A stretch of 64,000 nucleotides of DNA from CAZYME01 sp964648115 (GTDB lineage: Bacteria; Pseudomonadota; Gammaproteobacteria; Legionellales; Legionellaceae). The stretch spans positions 1 to 64,000 of the forward strand of contig CAZYME010000009.1 in the NCBI GenBank assembly GCA_964648115.1, in the 5' to 3' direction. The position numbers and the translations under genes are program-made. Under the pieces are notes generated by a model. It was given only the letters and a program-made list of their open reading frames with translations, was not told the DNA's origin and did not search any database. Positions 8,462-17,260 of this stretch are shown one piece after another; positions within the stretch are counted from its first letter, which is position 1, and every line of letters starts with the position of its first letter.

Positions 8462-9466
8462 ATGTACATCTTTGAGAACCCCCAATTATTGCAGCACTTA
8501 GATCCAATGATAGCGTTAATCAACCATGATGATCAGCCAGCAGATTCATTTCGTTCACTATTCACACAAATTAATGATAAATGGGCTTTCAATGTAACGA
8601 ACAACCAATTCAAACGAATTAAACACTATTTACAAACGATGTCCGCAGAAAAACCGCAGCTCTGGGAGAATCCGCTATTTGTGGCATTATGCACTTCTGA
8701 TTGTCTGGCTAATGAAATCCTTGAAGAAACGGCGCCTGCTGATTATCGCGCAAAAGTTGCGAATTATTACGCTAAAAATGTACCAGTAATACACACCCCT
8801 GCACAGAGTGTCGCGCCCACTGAAATGAAGCTATTTGGAGCTGACATAAAGAACGTTGTTCTTGCAGAGATTCACGGGACTAGAACCCCACTTGCAACGT
8901 TGGGAGCAGGTATTGATGAGCTGCTGAGTGTACATGCTAGTGTTTCAATAGAAGGGCTGTCAACAGAAGAAATTGATGAAATAAATGCTTGTAATACAAC
9001 GCACGCTTGTTCAATGTTGCTGTATATGTTAATTCCAGTGGAAAGAAGTATACAAAGTGCATCTGTCGCTTTAGAGAAGCGTCAATTAATTTTTTCTTTA
9101 ATTCAGAAAGGCATAAGGATAATCCCTGGTGATAATCAGTACAGCGTAAATTTACCTGCAGGCTTAGAGCGATTGCGCCTGTTTAATTATAGTGCGATCC
9201 AAAATGCATCCTCAGCAGCCTCTGAGGGACCCATTGTTTTTCTTGTGGGCCTTGCTCATGCTATCAAGACAGAAGGATGCCCTGGAATAGCTTCATTGAT
9301 CGGCGCAAAATTGATTAACCTAACGGGTGATGCTCCATTAGTTAGTGAACCTTTTTCTGCAAGCTCAGGCTTGCTTGCAGAAAAACAACGATTGTTTGCA
9401 ACAAGTGACGTCACTGTGAGTGCTTTCGGTGCAAGTACAACATTTGCACAGTTCCGTCCCGCTTAA
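8462..9466 (+). CDS. Unknown protein, possible TraB/ChaN-superfamily member
   Basis: The 334-residue protein has no signal peptide or membrane helix. Two segments recall the TraB/GumN/ChaN superfamily: VVLAEIHGTRTPLATL near residue 137 (compare the family's GE.H motif) and PIVFLVGLAHAIKTEG near 258 (compare VG.GH..G), then a segment like the family's region after that His (CPGIASLIGAKLINLTGD). Known members include haem-binding ChaN and proteins of unclear enzymatic role. This link rests on short motifs only. The first 120 residues match nothing I know. It stands alone, between a MITE and a convergent L,D-transpeptidase gene. Confidence 0.6.
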   Translation: MYIFENPQLLQHLDPMIALINHDDQPADSFRSLFTQINDKWAFNVTNNQFKRIKHYLQTMSAEKPQLWENPLFVALCTSDCLANEILEETAPADYRAKVANYYAKNVPVIHTPAQSVAPTEMKLFGADIKNVVLAEIHGTRTPLATLGAGIDELLSVHASVSIEGLSTEEIDEINACNTTHACSMLLYMLIPVERSIQSASVALEKRQLIFSLIQKGIRIIPGDNQYSVNLPAGLERLRLFNYSAIQNASSAASEGPIVFLVGLAHAIKTEGCPGIASLIGAKLINLTGDAPLVSEPFSASSGLLAEKQRLFATSDVTVSAFGASTTFAQFRPA

Positions 9467-9526
9467 TTTACCCAAAGGATTGCCTTGATAATAACCAAAA
9501 TAGAGAAGGGGTAATCAAGCTCACAA

Positions 9527-10780
9527 CTACAGCCCCAACCAACGAATAAACACATTCGTTGGTCTCAAATTAACAAGCCTAGGTTCAAAATTAAGGGTAA
9601 AACCATGAGCATTAGATGAAGCTCCGTTAAGTGTTACCTCTTTAATTTTCCCAAGCGGGACAAATTGCATTTCAGTTGCATAATAACCGCGTTGCATTTT
9701 AACCACGGGAATAACAAAAGAGACCGCATTAAAACCATTAGGATCATCAGCCAACATAGTATCTTTACGGGCAGCCATATTTTCAAACTCAGTATCGCTT
9801 AATGCAATGTATTCAGCATTGTTAATTTGACGTCGGAGCATCCGTTCTAATGGCGCCTTAGCGTGAAACGCACGCTCATAATTATCTGCCATCATAACGA
9901 CCACGGGCTCACTTTCCTCATGCCGGTTATTTTTATTGATATCAGCAAAAAGAATATTTTCACGAGGGACTTTGTCCTCGTTAAGCGACTGAGCTTCGGG
10001 CGCTGCTGCAGATTTAATAGGTGATACATGCTCGCAGGTTTGGAATTTAGACTTTAAAAACCAATTATCGCTAGGGTAATAAACTACAAACAAAGATGCA
10101 TCTTTGATGGTATCAATTATAGGTTGAGACAGATCATCAGGAACTGCGGGGCATCCCCAACTTCGTCCAGCTCTTCCATATCTTTTTATGAAGCGTTCAT
10201 CAACATACCATCCACCATGCATTACAACAGCTCGACTAGACGCGTTATCATTAAACCCTTGATCTAAGCCTTGTAACTGTAATGAAAGCCCATGGCGACC
10301 ATGGTATGACTTTTCGGTTCTATACACGCCCATGCTGCTAGCTTTACTATTATTTTTATTTGAAAAATATTGGGTCAATAAAACCCCTGAATTGATACCG
10401 TGTGAAACGTAGGTATTAAAGAGTAATTTTTGCTCTTTTAAATCAAATACCCACAGGCGTTTTTCACTAGAGGGCAATGAATAATCGATAACCGTTAAAA
10501 TATTATTGTGCTCAACGTTATATTCATTTGCACATTTGAATGTGGTGGCTACTTTATTGATAACAGCCTTATTCAACGTTGGAGCCTGTGCACTCAGAAC
10601 CTCTTCTATTTTAATTTGTGGCTCGCGAGAATCTGGGAGGTAAGTAATCTTAGTGTTAACAATTGAGGGTATATCAATAAATTTGTTATCTTTATTTTTA
10701 TTTTTTTGCAGGCCTTCTGAGTAGGGTAAAGCAAAACAAGTCGAGGCGACCGCTAATAGTAATAGCAGCTTTTTCTTCAT
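9527..10780 (-). CDS. L,D-transpeptidase (YkuD-type), secreted
   Basis: L,D-transpeptidases cross-link peptidoglycan stems or attach proteins to them in the periplasm. The 417-residue precursor begins MKKKLLLLLAVASTCFALPYS, a clear signal peptide. The catalytic domain spans about residues 100-250: THVSHGINSG-type strand, MGVYRT, VMHGGWYVDERFIKRYGRAGRSWG and the catalytic C210 in SWGCPAV. This arrangement fits the YkuD_2 subgroup better than the ErfK/YbiS type. Residues 260-417 form an extra region that I cannot assign. A site aaggatgg precedes the ATG. psd is divergent, 151 bp away. Confidence 0.88.
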   Translation of the reverse strand: MKKKLLLLLAVASTCFALPYSEGLQKNKNKDNKFIDIPSIVNTKITYLPDSREPQIKIEEVLSAQAPTLNKAVINKVATTFKCANEYNVEHNNILTVIDYSLPSSEKRLWVFDLKEQKLLFNTYVSHGINSGVLLTQYFSNKNNSKASSMGVYRTEKSYHGRHGLSLQLQGLDQGFNDNASSRAVVMHGGWYVDERFIKRYGRAGRSWGCPAVPDDLSQPIIDTIKDASLFVVYYPSDNWFLKSKFQTCEHVSPIKSAAAPEAQSLNEDKVPRENILFADINKNNRHEESEPVVVMMADNYERAFHAKAPLERMLRRQINNAEYIALSDTEFENMAARKDTMLADDPNGFNAVSFVIPVVKMQRGYYATEMQFVPLGKIKEVTLNGASSNAHGFTLNFEPRLVNLRPTNVFIRWLGL

Positions 10781-10931
10781 GATCCATCCTTGATTTATGT
10801 GTTAACTAAACAACCTTGTTGCTTCCATATAAATCACTATAGTATAAATTTGGTATAAGTACAGATCGAAGTCACGCAAATGTGCAGTCCCTCACTTTTC
10901 ACGGTATGATTCACCTAACAAAACTCTATCA

Positions 10932-11786
10932 ATGTGCGTTATGTCCTCTGATCACCTAAAAGCTTTATTACAATATTCATTGCCGAAACGGGCCTTAACG
11001 ATGCTAGCTGGTTCTCTAGCAAACGTTAAAACACCCGCCATTAAAAACTACCTAATTCAATATTTTATTCGCAAATACGACGTAAACATGCAGGAAGCAG
11101 CTGAAGAAAATCCAGAAAACTATGCTGATTTTAATGCATTTTTTATTCGGCATTTGAAGCCTGAATGCCGCCCTCTAGCAAAGGCTGGTATTATCTCCCC
11201 GGTAGATGGCTACATCAGTGAAATAGGCCCCATCAATGCCGGCACCCTAGTTCAAGCAAAGGGACGGGACTATTCAGTTCATGAGCTACTCGCTTGTAAA
11301 AAAGAGCTGAGCTCCCAATTTAGTACAGGCCTTTTTGCGACCCTCTACTTATCTCCTCAAGACTACCACCGCATTCACATGCCCATGGATGCAACGCTAA
11401 GGGATATGATCTACGTGCCCGGAAAATTATTTTCCGTGCAACCCGCAACTACACGCATGATTCCGCGTCTCTTTGCCCGCAATGAGCGGCTAGTGGTTTT
11501 TTTTGATACATCTGTGGGTTTAATGGCAATGGTATTAGTAGGCGCTACGATTGTTGGAGCAATCGGCACTAGCTGGCAAGGTGATATCCCTCGCAGCCAT
11601 AAGCCTAAACAATTTGATTACCCGGAACGTTTGTCCCTTCAGCAAGGTACCGAAATGGGCTACTTTAAATTAGGCTCAACGGTTATTTTATTATTTGCTG
11701 ATAGCCAACATGTCCAATGGCAGACAGGGCTAAGTGCGGGAGATAAAATTCGCTTTGGGGATACATTAGGTGCAATCAAAGCCTAA
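10932..11786 (+). CDS. psd: Phosphatidylserine decarboxylase proenzyme
   Basis: Psd converts phosphatidylserine to phosphatidylethanolamine at the inner membrane. The 284-residue proenzyme carries the self-cleavage motif LGST, with cleavage expected between G248 and S249 to give the pyruvoyl alpha chain. Other family segments are FNAFFIRHLKPECRP, SPVDGYISEIG, LSPQDYHRIHMP (catalytic His) and FARNERLVVFFDT. Length matches the short bacterial type. ATG at 10932 or the in-frame ATG at 10941 (MSSDHLKALLQYSLPK) could be the start; neither has a strong ribosome-binding site, and the second aligns better with E. coli Psd. Confidence 0.95.
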   Translation: MCVMSSDHLKALLQYSLPKRALTMLAGSLANVKTPAIKNYLIQYFIRKYDVNMQEAAEENPENYADFNAFFIRHLKPECRPLAKAGIISPVDGYISEIGPINAGTLVQAKGRDYSVHELLACKKELSSQFSTGLFATLYLSPQDYHRIHMPMDATLRDMIYVPGKLFSVQPATTRMIPRLFARNERLVVFFDTSVGLMAMVLVGATIVGAIGTSWQGDIPRSHKPKQFDYPERLSLQQGTEMGYFKLGSTVILLFADSQHVQWQTGLSAGDKIRFGDTLGAIKA

Positions 11787-11839
11787 AGCTATTGACGATT
11801 GAGTAATGCTTACGAAAATATTATAGTAATTGTAGAGCT

Positions 11840-11920
11840 GTAGCCTGGATGGAGCGCAGCGTAATCCGGGATTCCTGGCGCAACAACCTTCTGGATTACG
11901 CCGCGCTCCATCCAGGCTAC
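11840..11920. repeat. Family B palindromic repeat
   Basis: An imperfect 81-bp hairpin: gtagcctggatggagcgcag on the left, inverted as cgcgctccatccaggctac on the right. The same arms recur at 19080-19163 and 24676-24751, and shortened at 17203-17249. It lies between psd and a small gene. Confidence 0.75.
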
Positions 11921-11945
11921 GTCATTGAACATTTAGGAGCCGTCA

Positions 11946-12197
11946 GTGATCGAATACATCTATAAAGGCTTTAAACTTTCCTACAAAATAGCAGACCTTG
12001 CATCTGAAAATACTACCTATAAAGCAGACGGCACTTTGACTTATTTACTACGCACACCAGATACCTTTACACCTAAAAAATTTCATACAGAATATAAAAC
12101 CCATAGTGGTGCTGAACATGAGATTAAAAAAATATTAGAAAATTACGTTGATGTTGAATTAGAAAATTTTTATGGTGTTCAGAAGGAAAAGGGCTGA
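11946..12197 (+). CDS. Small unknown protein, 83 residues
   Basis: GTG at 11946 is preceded by aggag at a good distance (about 7 bp). The product begins MIEYIYKGFKLSYKI and is predicted soluble, with beta-rich first half and a helical, acidic end (HEIKKILENYVDVELENF). No family is recognised. It lies between a palindromic repeat and tRNA-Leu. The good ribosome site and natural composition support it as a real gene. Confidence 0.6.
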   Translation: MIEYIYKGFKLSYKIADLASENTTYKADGTLTYLLRTPDTFTPKKFHTEYKTHSGAEHEIKKILENYVDVELENFYGVQKEKG

Positions 12198-12274
12198 CGC
12201 TAAATAAACAATTTTAATATTATCAATATCTTAGATATGCTTGTGAACTATAAATAAGTGTTTTAAACTCATTT

Positions 12275-12361
12275 TGGTACCGAGAAGAGGACTCGAACCT
12301 CCACGGGGTTGCCCCCACTAGCACCTGAAGCTAGCGTGTCTACCAATTCCACCACCTCGGC
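12275..12361 (-). tRNA. tRNA-Leu (anticodon CAG)
   Basis: The minus strand reads GCCGAGGTGGTGGAATTGG at the 5' end and CTCGGTACCA at the 3' end, with CCA encoded. The acceptor stem pairs over 7 bp with two G-U pairs. The anticodon stem GCTAGC/GCTAGT holds the loop TTCAGGT, so the anticodon is CAG (plus-strand 12325-12327). A long variable arm (GGGGGCAACCCC region) and the T arm GAGGTTCGAGTCCTC are as expected for a class II tRNA. It has 87 nt. Confidence 0.97.
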
Positions 12362-12453
12362 AATCGACGCTAAAGTACTTAAGTTCTACTCGCGTGTCAA
12401 GTAACAACTGAGCCAATTGATGCGCTCTCCTAGAAGCATGCAAATAGTTCATC

Positions 12454-12601
12454 GTAGGATCCTCTACCATTGATGGGAGAGGATGCCCGACAGGGCAAGT
12501 GAAGGTAGATTAATTAAAAAATACATTTATTGTTGGAAATTTTGATCACCCCTCATCCGCCCTGTAGGACACCTTCTCCCCCTCGCGGGGCAAAGGAACC
12601 A
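12454..12601. repeat. Family F repeat element
   Basis: A 148-bp element with the arms cctctaccattgatgggaga and tctccccctcgcggggcaa, and inner gcccgacagggc / gccctgtaggac pieces. The element at 45737-45883 is the same sequence in the other orientation; shorter pieces lie at 3551-3580 and 54123-54187. The rest of 12362-12649 shows nothing else. Confidence 0.75.
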
Positions 12602-12649
12602 CTTGTGTCTTCAGGAGACGGCTTAACAATTTAACTTATTGAGTATTCC

Positions 12650-13459
12650 ATGATAGAACCCCTTCTCCATCGCATTGAAAAATTGATTGATACCTACTTC
12701 GCTCACCTACCTAGACGAAAACCTGAGACAGCAGATAAATCTGTGCGTCTCGTTGCACATCGAGGTGCTCATGACCATGCTTTGGCCATCCATGAAAATA
12801 CCCATGCTGCCTTTAAGCGAGCACTCGATTTGGGATGTGAGGGCATTGAATTTGATATTCATGCATCTAAAGATGGAGTGATAGTAGTAAACCACGATCC
12901 CACTTTAAAGCGCTTATGGGGTCATGATGTCGCTATTAGCGCGCTGCGCTTCGATGAGTTGCGTACTCTGGTTCCACAACTACCCAGTTTGGCAGAGGTT
13001 GTCACTAAATATGGCAAACGCATGCATTTATTTATTGAACTTAAAGCACCATTTGTCGCTGTTCAAGAACTAGCAAATACGCTAAAGGATCTAACACCAT
13101 CCAAAGATTATCATTTACTATGTTTGGATGAGGCCGTATTACCCACCCTGACCCTGTTCCCCAAAGAGTCACTTCTTCTTGTTCCTGTTCATAATAATGT
13201 CAATCAATTTTGCAAGATAAGCCTGCAGCAACAATATGGCGGGATCCTTGGCCATTATCTACTGCTCAGTAACCGCCAAATCAAACGATTGGTAACCGTT
13301 AATCAGTTAGCTGGGGTTGGCTTTGTTGACTCAAAACTCAGTTTATACCGCGAATTAAATCGCGGTATAAACCTTCTATTTACAAATAATGCCGCAACCG
13401 TAGCACTCTCTTTACAAGAATTACGAAAATCAAAAATCAACAGGGTTAAACACCTTTAG
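12650..13459 (+). CDS. Glycerophosphodiester phosphodiesterase (GDPD family, cytoplasmic UgpQ-like)
   Basis: GDPD enzymes split glycerophosphodiesters to glycerol-3-phosphate and an alcohol. The 269-residue protein shows the family motifs VAHRGAHDHALAIHENTHAAF (H37, R38, and the metal-binding Glu in ENT), GIEFDIHASKDGVIVVNHDPTL (EFD and catalytic HD) and LFIELKAP. No signal peptide is present, so it is cytoplasmic like UgpQ. The C-terminal strand INLLFTNNA replaces the usual VDGIFTDYP-type segment but is similar. Recycling of phospholipid headgroups fits the nearby psd only loosely. Confidence 0.9.
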   Translation: MIEPLLHRIEKLIDTYFAHLPRRKPETADKSVRLVAHRGAHDHALAIHENTHAAFKRALDLGCEGIEFDIHASKDGVIVVNHDPTLKRLWGHDVAISALRFDELRTLVPQLPSLAEVVTKYGKRMHLFIELKAPFVAVQELANTLKDLTPSKDYHLLCLDEAVLPTLTLFPKESLLLVPVHNNVNQFCKISLQQQYGGILGHYLLLSNRQIKRLVTVNQLAGVGFVDSKLSLYRELNRGINLLFTNNAATVALSLQELRKSKINRVKHL

Positions 13460-13529
13460 TTGACTTTATTTTACCCTGCATTAAAAATGTGTTTTTACTT
13501 ACATCGTAATTATCGTGTAGGACATCATT

Positions 13530-14399
13530 ATGCGAAGCCATGATAGCGCGGCACCAAAACAAATGACCGGCATGTTCGGTCATCCCGTGATAGAAAATCC
13601 TATTGATAAAATGTTTGATTCGGTTTATGCCTTTTATGGGCTTAATTGGCAATTCTGGAAAATAAATCTTAACGCGGCAAATGATCTTCCTGCAGCAATA
13701 GCAGGTGCTAAAGTGATGGGTTTTTCTGGGTTTTGTATTACAGTTCCCTACAAAATAGATGTGCTCCCAAGCTTGGATGGATTTGATGAGGATGTTCGTG
13801 TGATTGGAGCCGCTAATTATGTAACCTTTGAAAAGGGTCGTATAATTGGCCATAATAATGACGGAAAAGGTGTTGTTAAAGCGATTGAAAAAGTAACTTC
13901 CATTGCTGGTAAACCTGTGGCTATGCTCGGCGCAGGTGGCGCAGGTCGTGCTATGGCAGTTGAGATTGCGCGGGCCAAAGCATCACATTTGACCATTATC
14001 ACTCGACGTGAATCACAAGGCAGAGAAGTGGCTAATCTTGTGAAAAATGCAACAGGAGTTCCGACACAATGGATTTCTTGGTCAGGAGAGGTGGCTATAC
14101 CAAAAGGAACTCAGATCCTTCTGAATGCCACCCATCTTGGTGCCTTACCGGAGTGTGAAGAGGTATCTCTTGACTGGAATACAGTATCCGCAGAGACCAC
14201 GGTCGTTGATGTTATCACTAACCCTAAAATAACTCGATTTCTTGAAAAAGCACGCGCAAAGGGATGCGCCATCGTTGACGGCGTTGATATGTTGGTGCAG
14301 CTAGCCATGCAAATTTTTGAAGCTTGGACTGGAATTACCCCCGAAGAACAAGTTTTTCAGAGCGCAGTAAAAGCAGCATTGGGTAAGGGCTTTGAGTAG
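13530..14399 (+). CDS. Shikimate dehydrogenase-like (AroE-fold) oxidoreductase
   Basis: The 289-residue protein has the two-domain AroE layout: an N-terminal substrate domain, the catalytic Lys in CITVPYKID, the Asp in HNNDGKG, the nucleotide-binding loop GAGGAGRA near residue 135 and a C-terminal VDGVDMLVQLAMQ helix. Family enzymes reduce 3-dehydroshikimate with NADPH. The usual SxS carboxylate-binding motif after FGHP is missing: the position reads VIENPIDKMFD. This suggests a changed substrate, or an AroE paralogue, rather than the pathway enzyme. No other aromatic-pathway gene is nearby. The ATG at 13530 fits the length. Another aroE elsewhere in the genome would support the paralogue view. 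Confidence 0.82.
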   Translation: MRSHDSAAPKQMTGMFGHPVIENPIDKMFDSVYAFYGLNWQFWKINLNAANDLPAAIAGAKVMGFSGFCITVPYKIDVLPSLDGFDEDVRVIGAANYVTFEKGRIIGHNNDGKGVVKAIEKVTSIAGKPVAMLGAGGAGRAMAVEIARAKASHLTIITRRESQGREVANLVKNATGVPTQWISWSGEVAIPKGTQILLNATHLGALPECEEVSLDWNTVSAETTVVDVITNPKITRFLEKARAKGCAIVDGVDMLVQLAMQIFEAWTGITPEEQVFQSAVKAALGKGFE

Positions 14400-14435
14400 C
14401 TACTCACCCTCCCCAACACGGCGTGCCCACCCACT

Positions 14436-15827
14436 TTAGCGTGGGCCTACCATATCCTCAGGTTTCACATATTGCGAAAATTGCTCGGCTGTTAAATAGC
14501 CGAGTTTCACCGCCGCTTCTTGCAAAGACGTATTTTCCAGATGGGCTGTTTTAGCAATTTTTGCTGCTTTATCATAGCCAATGTGTTGGTTAAGCGCGGT
14601 TACTAACATTAATGAATTCTGCAAATAATAATCAATCACAGCACGATTAGCCTGCAAGCCTTCTACACAAAACTCTTGGAACGAGAGACAGGTATCCGCC
14701 AATAAATTAAGCGAATGCAATACATTAAAAATGATCACAGGCTTGAATACGTTTAACTCAAAATTACCTTGGCTCGCGGCAATTGCAACCGTTGTGTCAT
14801 TGCCAATCACTTGTGCGCATACCATTGTCATCGCTTCAGATTGGGTGGGGTTAACCTTACCAGGCATAATAGATGAACCAGGTTCATTTTCAGGCAAAAT
14901 CAACTCGCCTATTCCACATCTAGGGCCTGAACCCAACCAGCGCAAGTCATTTGCTATTTTCATAAGCGCACAAGCCAATGTTTTTAATGTGCTGTGAGCC
15001 ATCACTAAAGCCTCATGTGAAGCAAGGGCTGCAAATTTATTGGGGGCTGAAACAAACGGTAATTTTGTGATAGCAGCTATATGGGCCGCTGATTTTTCAG
15101 CAAATTGTGGGTGGGTGTTTAAACCTGTACCGACCGCCGTCCCACCAAGAGCCAACTCATATAATTCAGGCAATACTTGTTCGATACGCATTAAACATGC
15201 ATCTAATTGTGCAACATAGCCAGAAAATTCCTGGCCTAATGTTAATGGCACTGCATCCTGCAAATGCGTACGGCCAATTTTAATAATATCTTTGAAAGCG
15301 TGCATTTTAGCTGCTAAGCCATCACGCAGGGTACGTACGGCGGGTAACAATTTTTTTTGAAAGGCTATTGCTGCAGCAATATGCATCGCTGTGGGGAATG
15401 TGTCGTTCGAGGATTGGGACATATTGACGTGGTCATTAGGGTGAATCGGTGACTTACTCCCCATGCTCCCCCCTGCAAGCTTGATAGCACGATTGGAAAT
15501 CACTTCATTAGCATTCATGTTTGATTGCGTGCCACTACCCGTTTGCCACACATGCAGAGGAAAATGATCATCTAATTTACCGCTACTAACTTCTTCCGCG
15601 GCTTGGATAATCAACTTCGCCTTATCTTCTGGCAATTTTCCTAATTCTAGATTAGTCAGTGCTGCTGCTTTCTTTAAAATGCCAAACGCGTGTGTTACTT
15701 CGCGTGGCATGATGTCGCCACCAATATTGAAGTGATGCAAAGAGCGCTCTGTCTGAGCCCCCCAATATTTATCAGCGGCAACAGAAATTTCGCCCATGCT
15801 ATCGGTTTCGGTACGTGTAGTCGTCAT
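14436..15827 (-). CDS. fumC: Fumarase class II
   Basis: FumC interconverts fumarate and malate in the TCA cycle without an iron-sulphur cluster. The 463-residue protein matches the family length. It begins TRTETDSMGEISVAADKYWGAQTERS and contains GSGTQSNMNANEV, HPNDHVNMSQSSNDTFPTAM, the catalytic-loop signature GSSIMPGKVNP with S318/S319 matching the E. coli position, and QGNFELNVFKPVI. The upstream side faces a MITE and rsmE in divergent orientation. No partner TCA genes adjoin it. Confidence 0.97.
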   Translation of the reverse strand: MTTTRTETDSMGEISVAADKYWGAQTERSLHHFNIGGDIMPREVTHAFGILKKAAALTNLELGKLPEDKAKLIIQAAEEVSSGKLDDHFPLHVWQTGSGTQSNMNANEVISNRAIKLAGGSMGSKSPIHPNDHVNMSQSSNDTFPTAMHIAAAIAFQKKLLPAVRTLRDGLAAKMHAFKDIIKIGRTHLQDAVPLTLGQEFSGYVAQLDACLMRIEQVLPELYELALGGTAVGTGLNTHPQFAEKSAAHIAAITKLPFVSAPNKFAALASHEALVMAHSTLKTLACALMKIANDLRWLGSGPRCGIGELILPENEPGSSIMPGKVNPTQSEAMTMVCAQVIGNDTTVAIAASQGNFELNVFKPVIIFNVLHSLNLLADTCLSFQEFCVEGLQANRAVIDYYLQNSLMLVTALNQHIGYDKAAKIAKTAHLENTSLQEAAVKLGYLTAEQFSQYVKPEDMVGPR

Positions 15828-15895
15828 GATATTTCAGCTCTCGTGGCTTATAAAAATTGCACGCATGGTAACACAGAATTGGGAGCCCTGGGCAG

Positions 15896-16026
15896 ACTGC
15901 CATTAAGTTAAGAGATTTTTGTCATTCCCGCGAAGGCGGGAATCCATCCCTGACTTGGACTAGTAGCCATGGGAGAAATGGATCCCCGCCTTCGCGGGGA
16001 CAGTCTTTCCTTAACTTAACGGCAGT
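15896..16026. mobile_element. MITE family A, copy 3
   Basis: The element runs from actgccattaagttaagag to ccttaacttaacggcagt, with inner arms cccgcgaaggcggg and ccccgccttcgcgggg. Near-perfect 13-bp direct repeats, gagccctgggcag (15883-15895) and gagccctgagcag (16027-16039), flank it. It sits between divergent fumC and rsmE, 56 bp before the rsmE start, and may affect both promoters. Confidence 0.85.
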
Positions 16027-16081
16027 GAGCCCTGAGCAGTACGGTGTTATACTGTTAGGCAAAAACTTATCGGTGGAAAAT

Positions 16082-16810
16082 GTGAGAACCATACGTATTT
16101 ACCAACCAGGCCCTTATGAAATCGGCCAAACTCTCGAATTATCTGCCACAGCCGGTCAGCACGTTGGCGTGGTGTTACGTATGCAACCGGGCGCGTCATT
16201 AACTCTTTTTTGTGGGGACAACCGAGAATTTAATACGACGATCGTTGCGGTGCATAAAAAGAAAGTCACGGTAACCATTAACACCGAGCATCATATCAAC
16301 CGCGAATCACCTCGCGAAATTCACCTAGCTCAAGCCGTTTCAAAAGGTGAGCGTATGGAGTTCGTTATTCAAAAAGCAGTTGAGCTCGGAGTGGCTAGTA
16401 TTACTCCCCTGTTAACCGCTCATTGCGTGGTGCGCTTGGATGCAGAACGATTAGCCAAAAAACATCAGCAATGGCAGGCTATCGCCATTGCTGCTTGCGA
16501 GCAATCAGGTCGTAATCAATTGCCAACTATTCACCCGATGTCTTCACTAGAAGCTTACTTAGAGCACTGCCAGGCAGAAGTGCGATTTGTGTTACATCCA
16601 TCAGCTGCTAATTCATGGCGGGATTACACACTAATACAAGGCAGCGTTGCTTTATTAATTGGTCCAGAAGGCGGGTTAAGTGATACCGAAGTAAACCTTG
16701 CTGCGGCCGCACAGTTTCAGCCACTTTGTTTAGGCCCACGAGTTTTGCGTACCGAAACAGCTACTATTGCAGCGCTGAGCGTACTGCAGGCTACCATTGG
16801 CGATTTCTAA
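16082..16810 (+). CDS. rsmE: 16S rRNA (uracil-1498-N3)-methyltransferase
   Basis: RsmE methylates U1498 of 16S rRNA using SAM. I place the start at GTG 16082 (MRTIRIYQPGPYEIG), which gives 242 residues and the normal RsmE N-terminus, with ggtgga just upstream; the longer open frame from 16025 would begin inside the MITE target duplication. Family motifs are EIHLAQAVSKGERMEFVIQKAVELGV, the SPOUT-knot segments LLIGPEGGLSDTEV and LGPRVLRTETATIAAL. The trxA start follows 43 bp later on the same strand. Confidence 0.93.
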   Translation: MRTIRIYQPGPYEIGQTLELSATAGQHVGVVLRMQPGASLTLFCGDNREFNTTIVAVHKKKVTVTINTEHHINRESPREIHLAQAVSKGERMEFVIQKAVELGVASITPLLTAHCVVRLDAERLAKKHQQWQAIAIAACEQSGRNQLPTIHPMSSLEAYLEHCQAEVRFVLHPSAANSWRDYTLIQGSVALLIGPEGGLSDTEVNLAAAAQFQPLCLGPRVLRTETATIAALSVLQATIGDF

Positions 16811-16853
16811 AATAACAAGTATATAATATGGTTTTATCATTAAGGGGTTTTTC

Positions 16854-17180
16854 ATGAGCGATCACATTAAGACAGTAACAGATGCGAATTTTGAGCAGGA
16901 CGTTTTGAATGCTGGTAAACCAGTATTAATAGATTTTTGGGCAGAGTGGTGTGGCCCTTGCCGTGCGCTCACTCCTATTTTGGAAGAAGTTGCCGCCAGT
17001 TATGGTGAAAAAATTACAATTGCCAAGCTCAACGTTGATGAGAATTCAACCATCCCATCCAAGTATGGCGTGATGAGCATCCCTACTTTAATTCTATTTA
17101 AGAATGGCCAAGTTGAAGCAACTAAGATTGGGTCGCTTTCGAAATCTCAATTGACTGCTTTTATTGATAGTAATATCTAA
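16854..17180 (+). CDS. trxA: Thioredoxin 1
   Basis: A 108-residue thioredoxin with the redox motif WCGPC (C33 and C36) in FWAEWCGPCRALTP, the conserved VDENSTIPSKYGVMSIPTLILF segment with the cis-Pro, and normal length. It keeps cytoplasmic thiols reduced and supplies electrons to enzymes such as the methionine sulfoxide reductase encoded at 22611. The order trxA-rho is common in gammaproteobacteria. aaggggtttttc precedes the ATG. Confidence 0.97.
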   Translation: MSDHIKTVTDANFEQDVLNAGKPVLIDFWAEWCGPCRALTPILEEVAASYGEKITIAKLNVDENSTIPSKYGVMSIPTLILFKNGQVEATKIGSLSKSQLTAFIDSNI

Positions 17181-17202
17181 GATAACGGTTCAACTTAAAA
17201 AC

Positions 17203-17249
17203 AAAACTGTAGCCTGGATTACGCTACGCTCCATCCTGGCTACAGTTTT
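17203..17249. terminator. Hairpin after trxA (shortened family B repeat)
   Basis: aaaactgtagcctgga is inverted as tcctggctacagtttt around a 15-bp loop, with A and T runs on both sides. This shape can stop transcription from trxA and from the convergent small gene at 17261-17500. It seems to be a shortened family B repeat used as a terminator. Confidence 0.6.
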
Positions 17250-17260
17250 AAAATTTTTGA

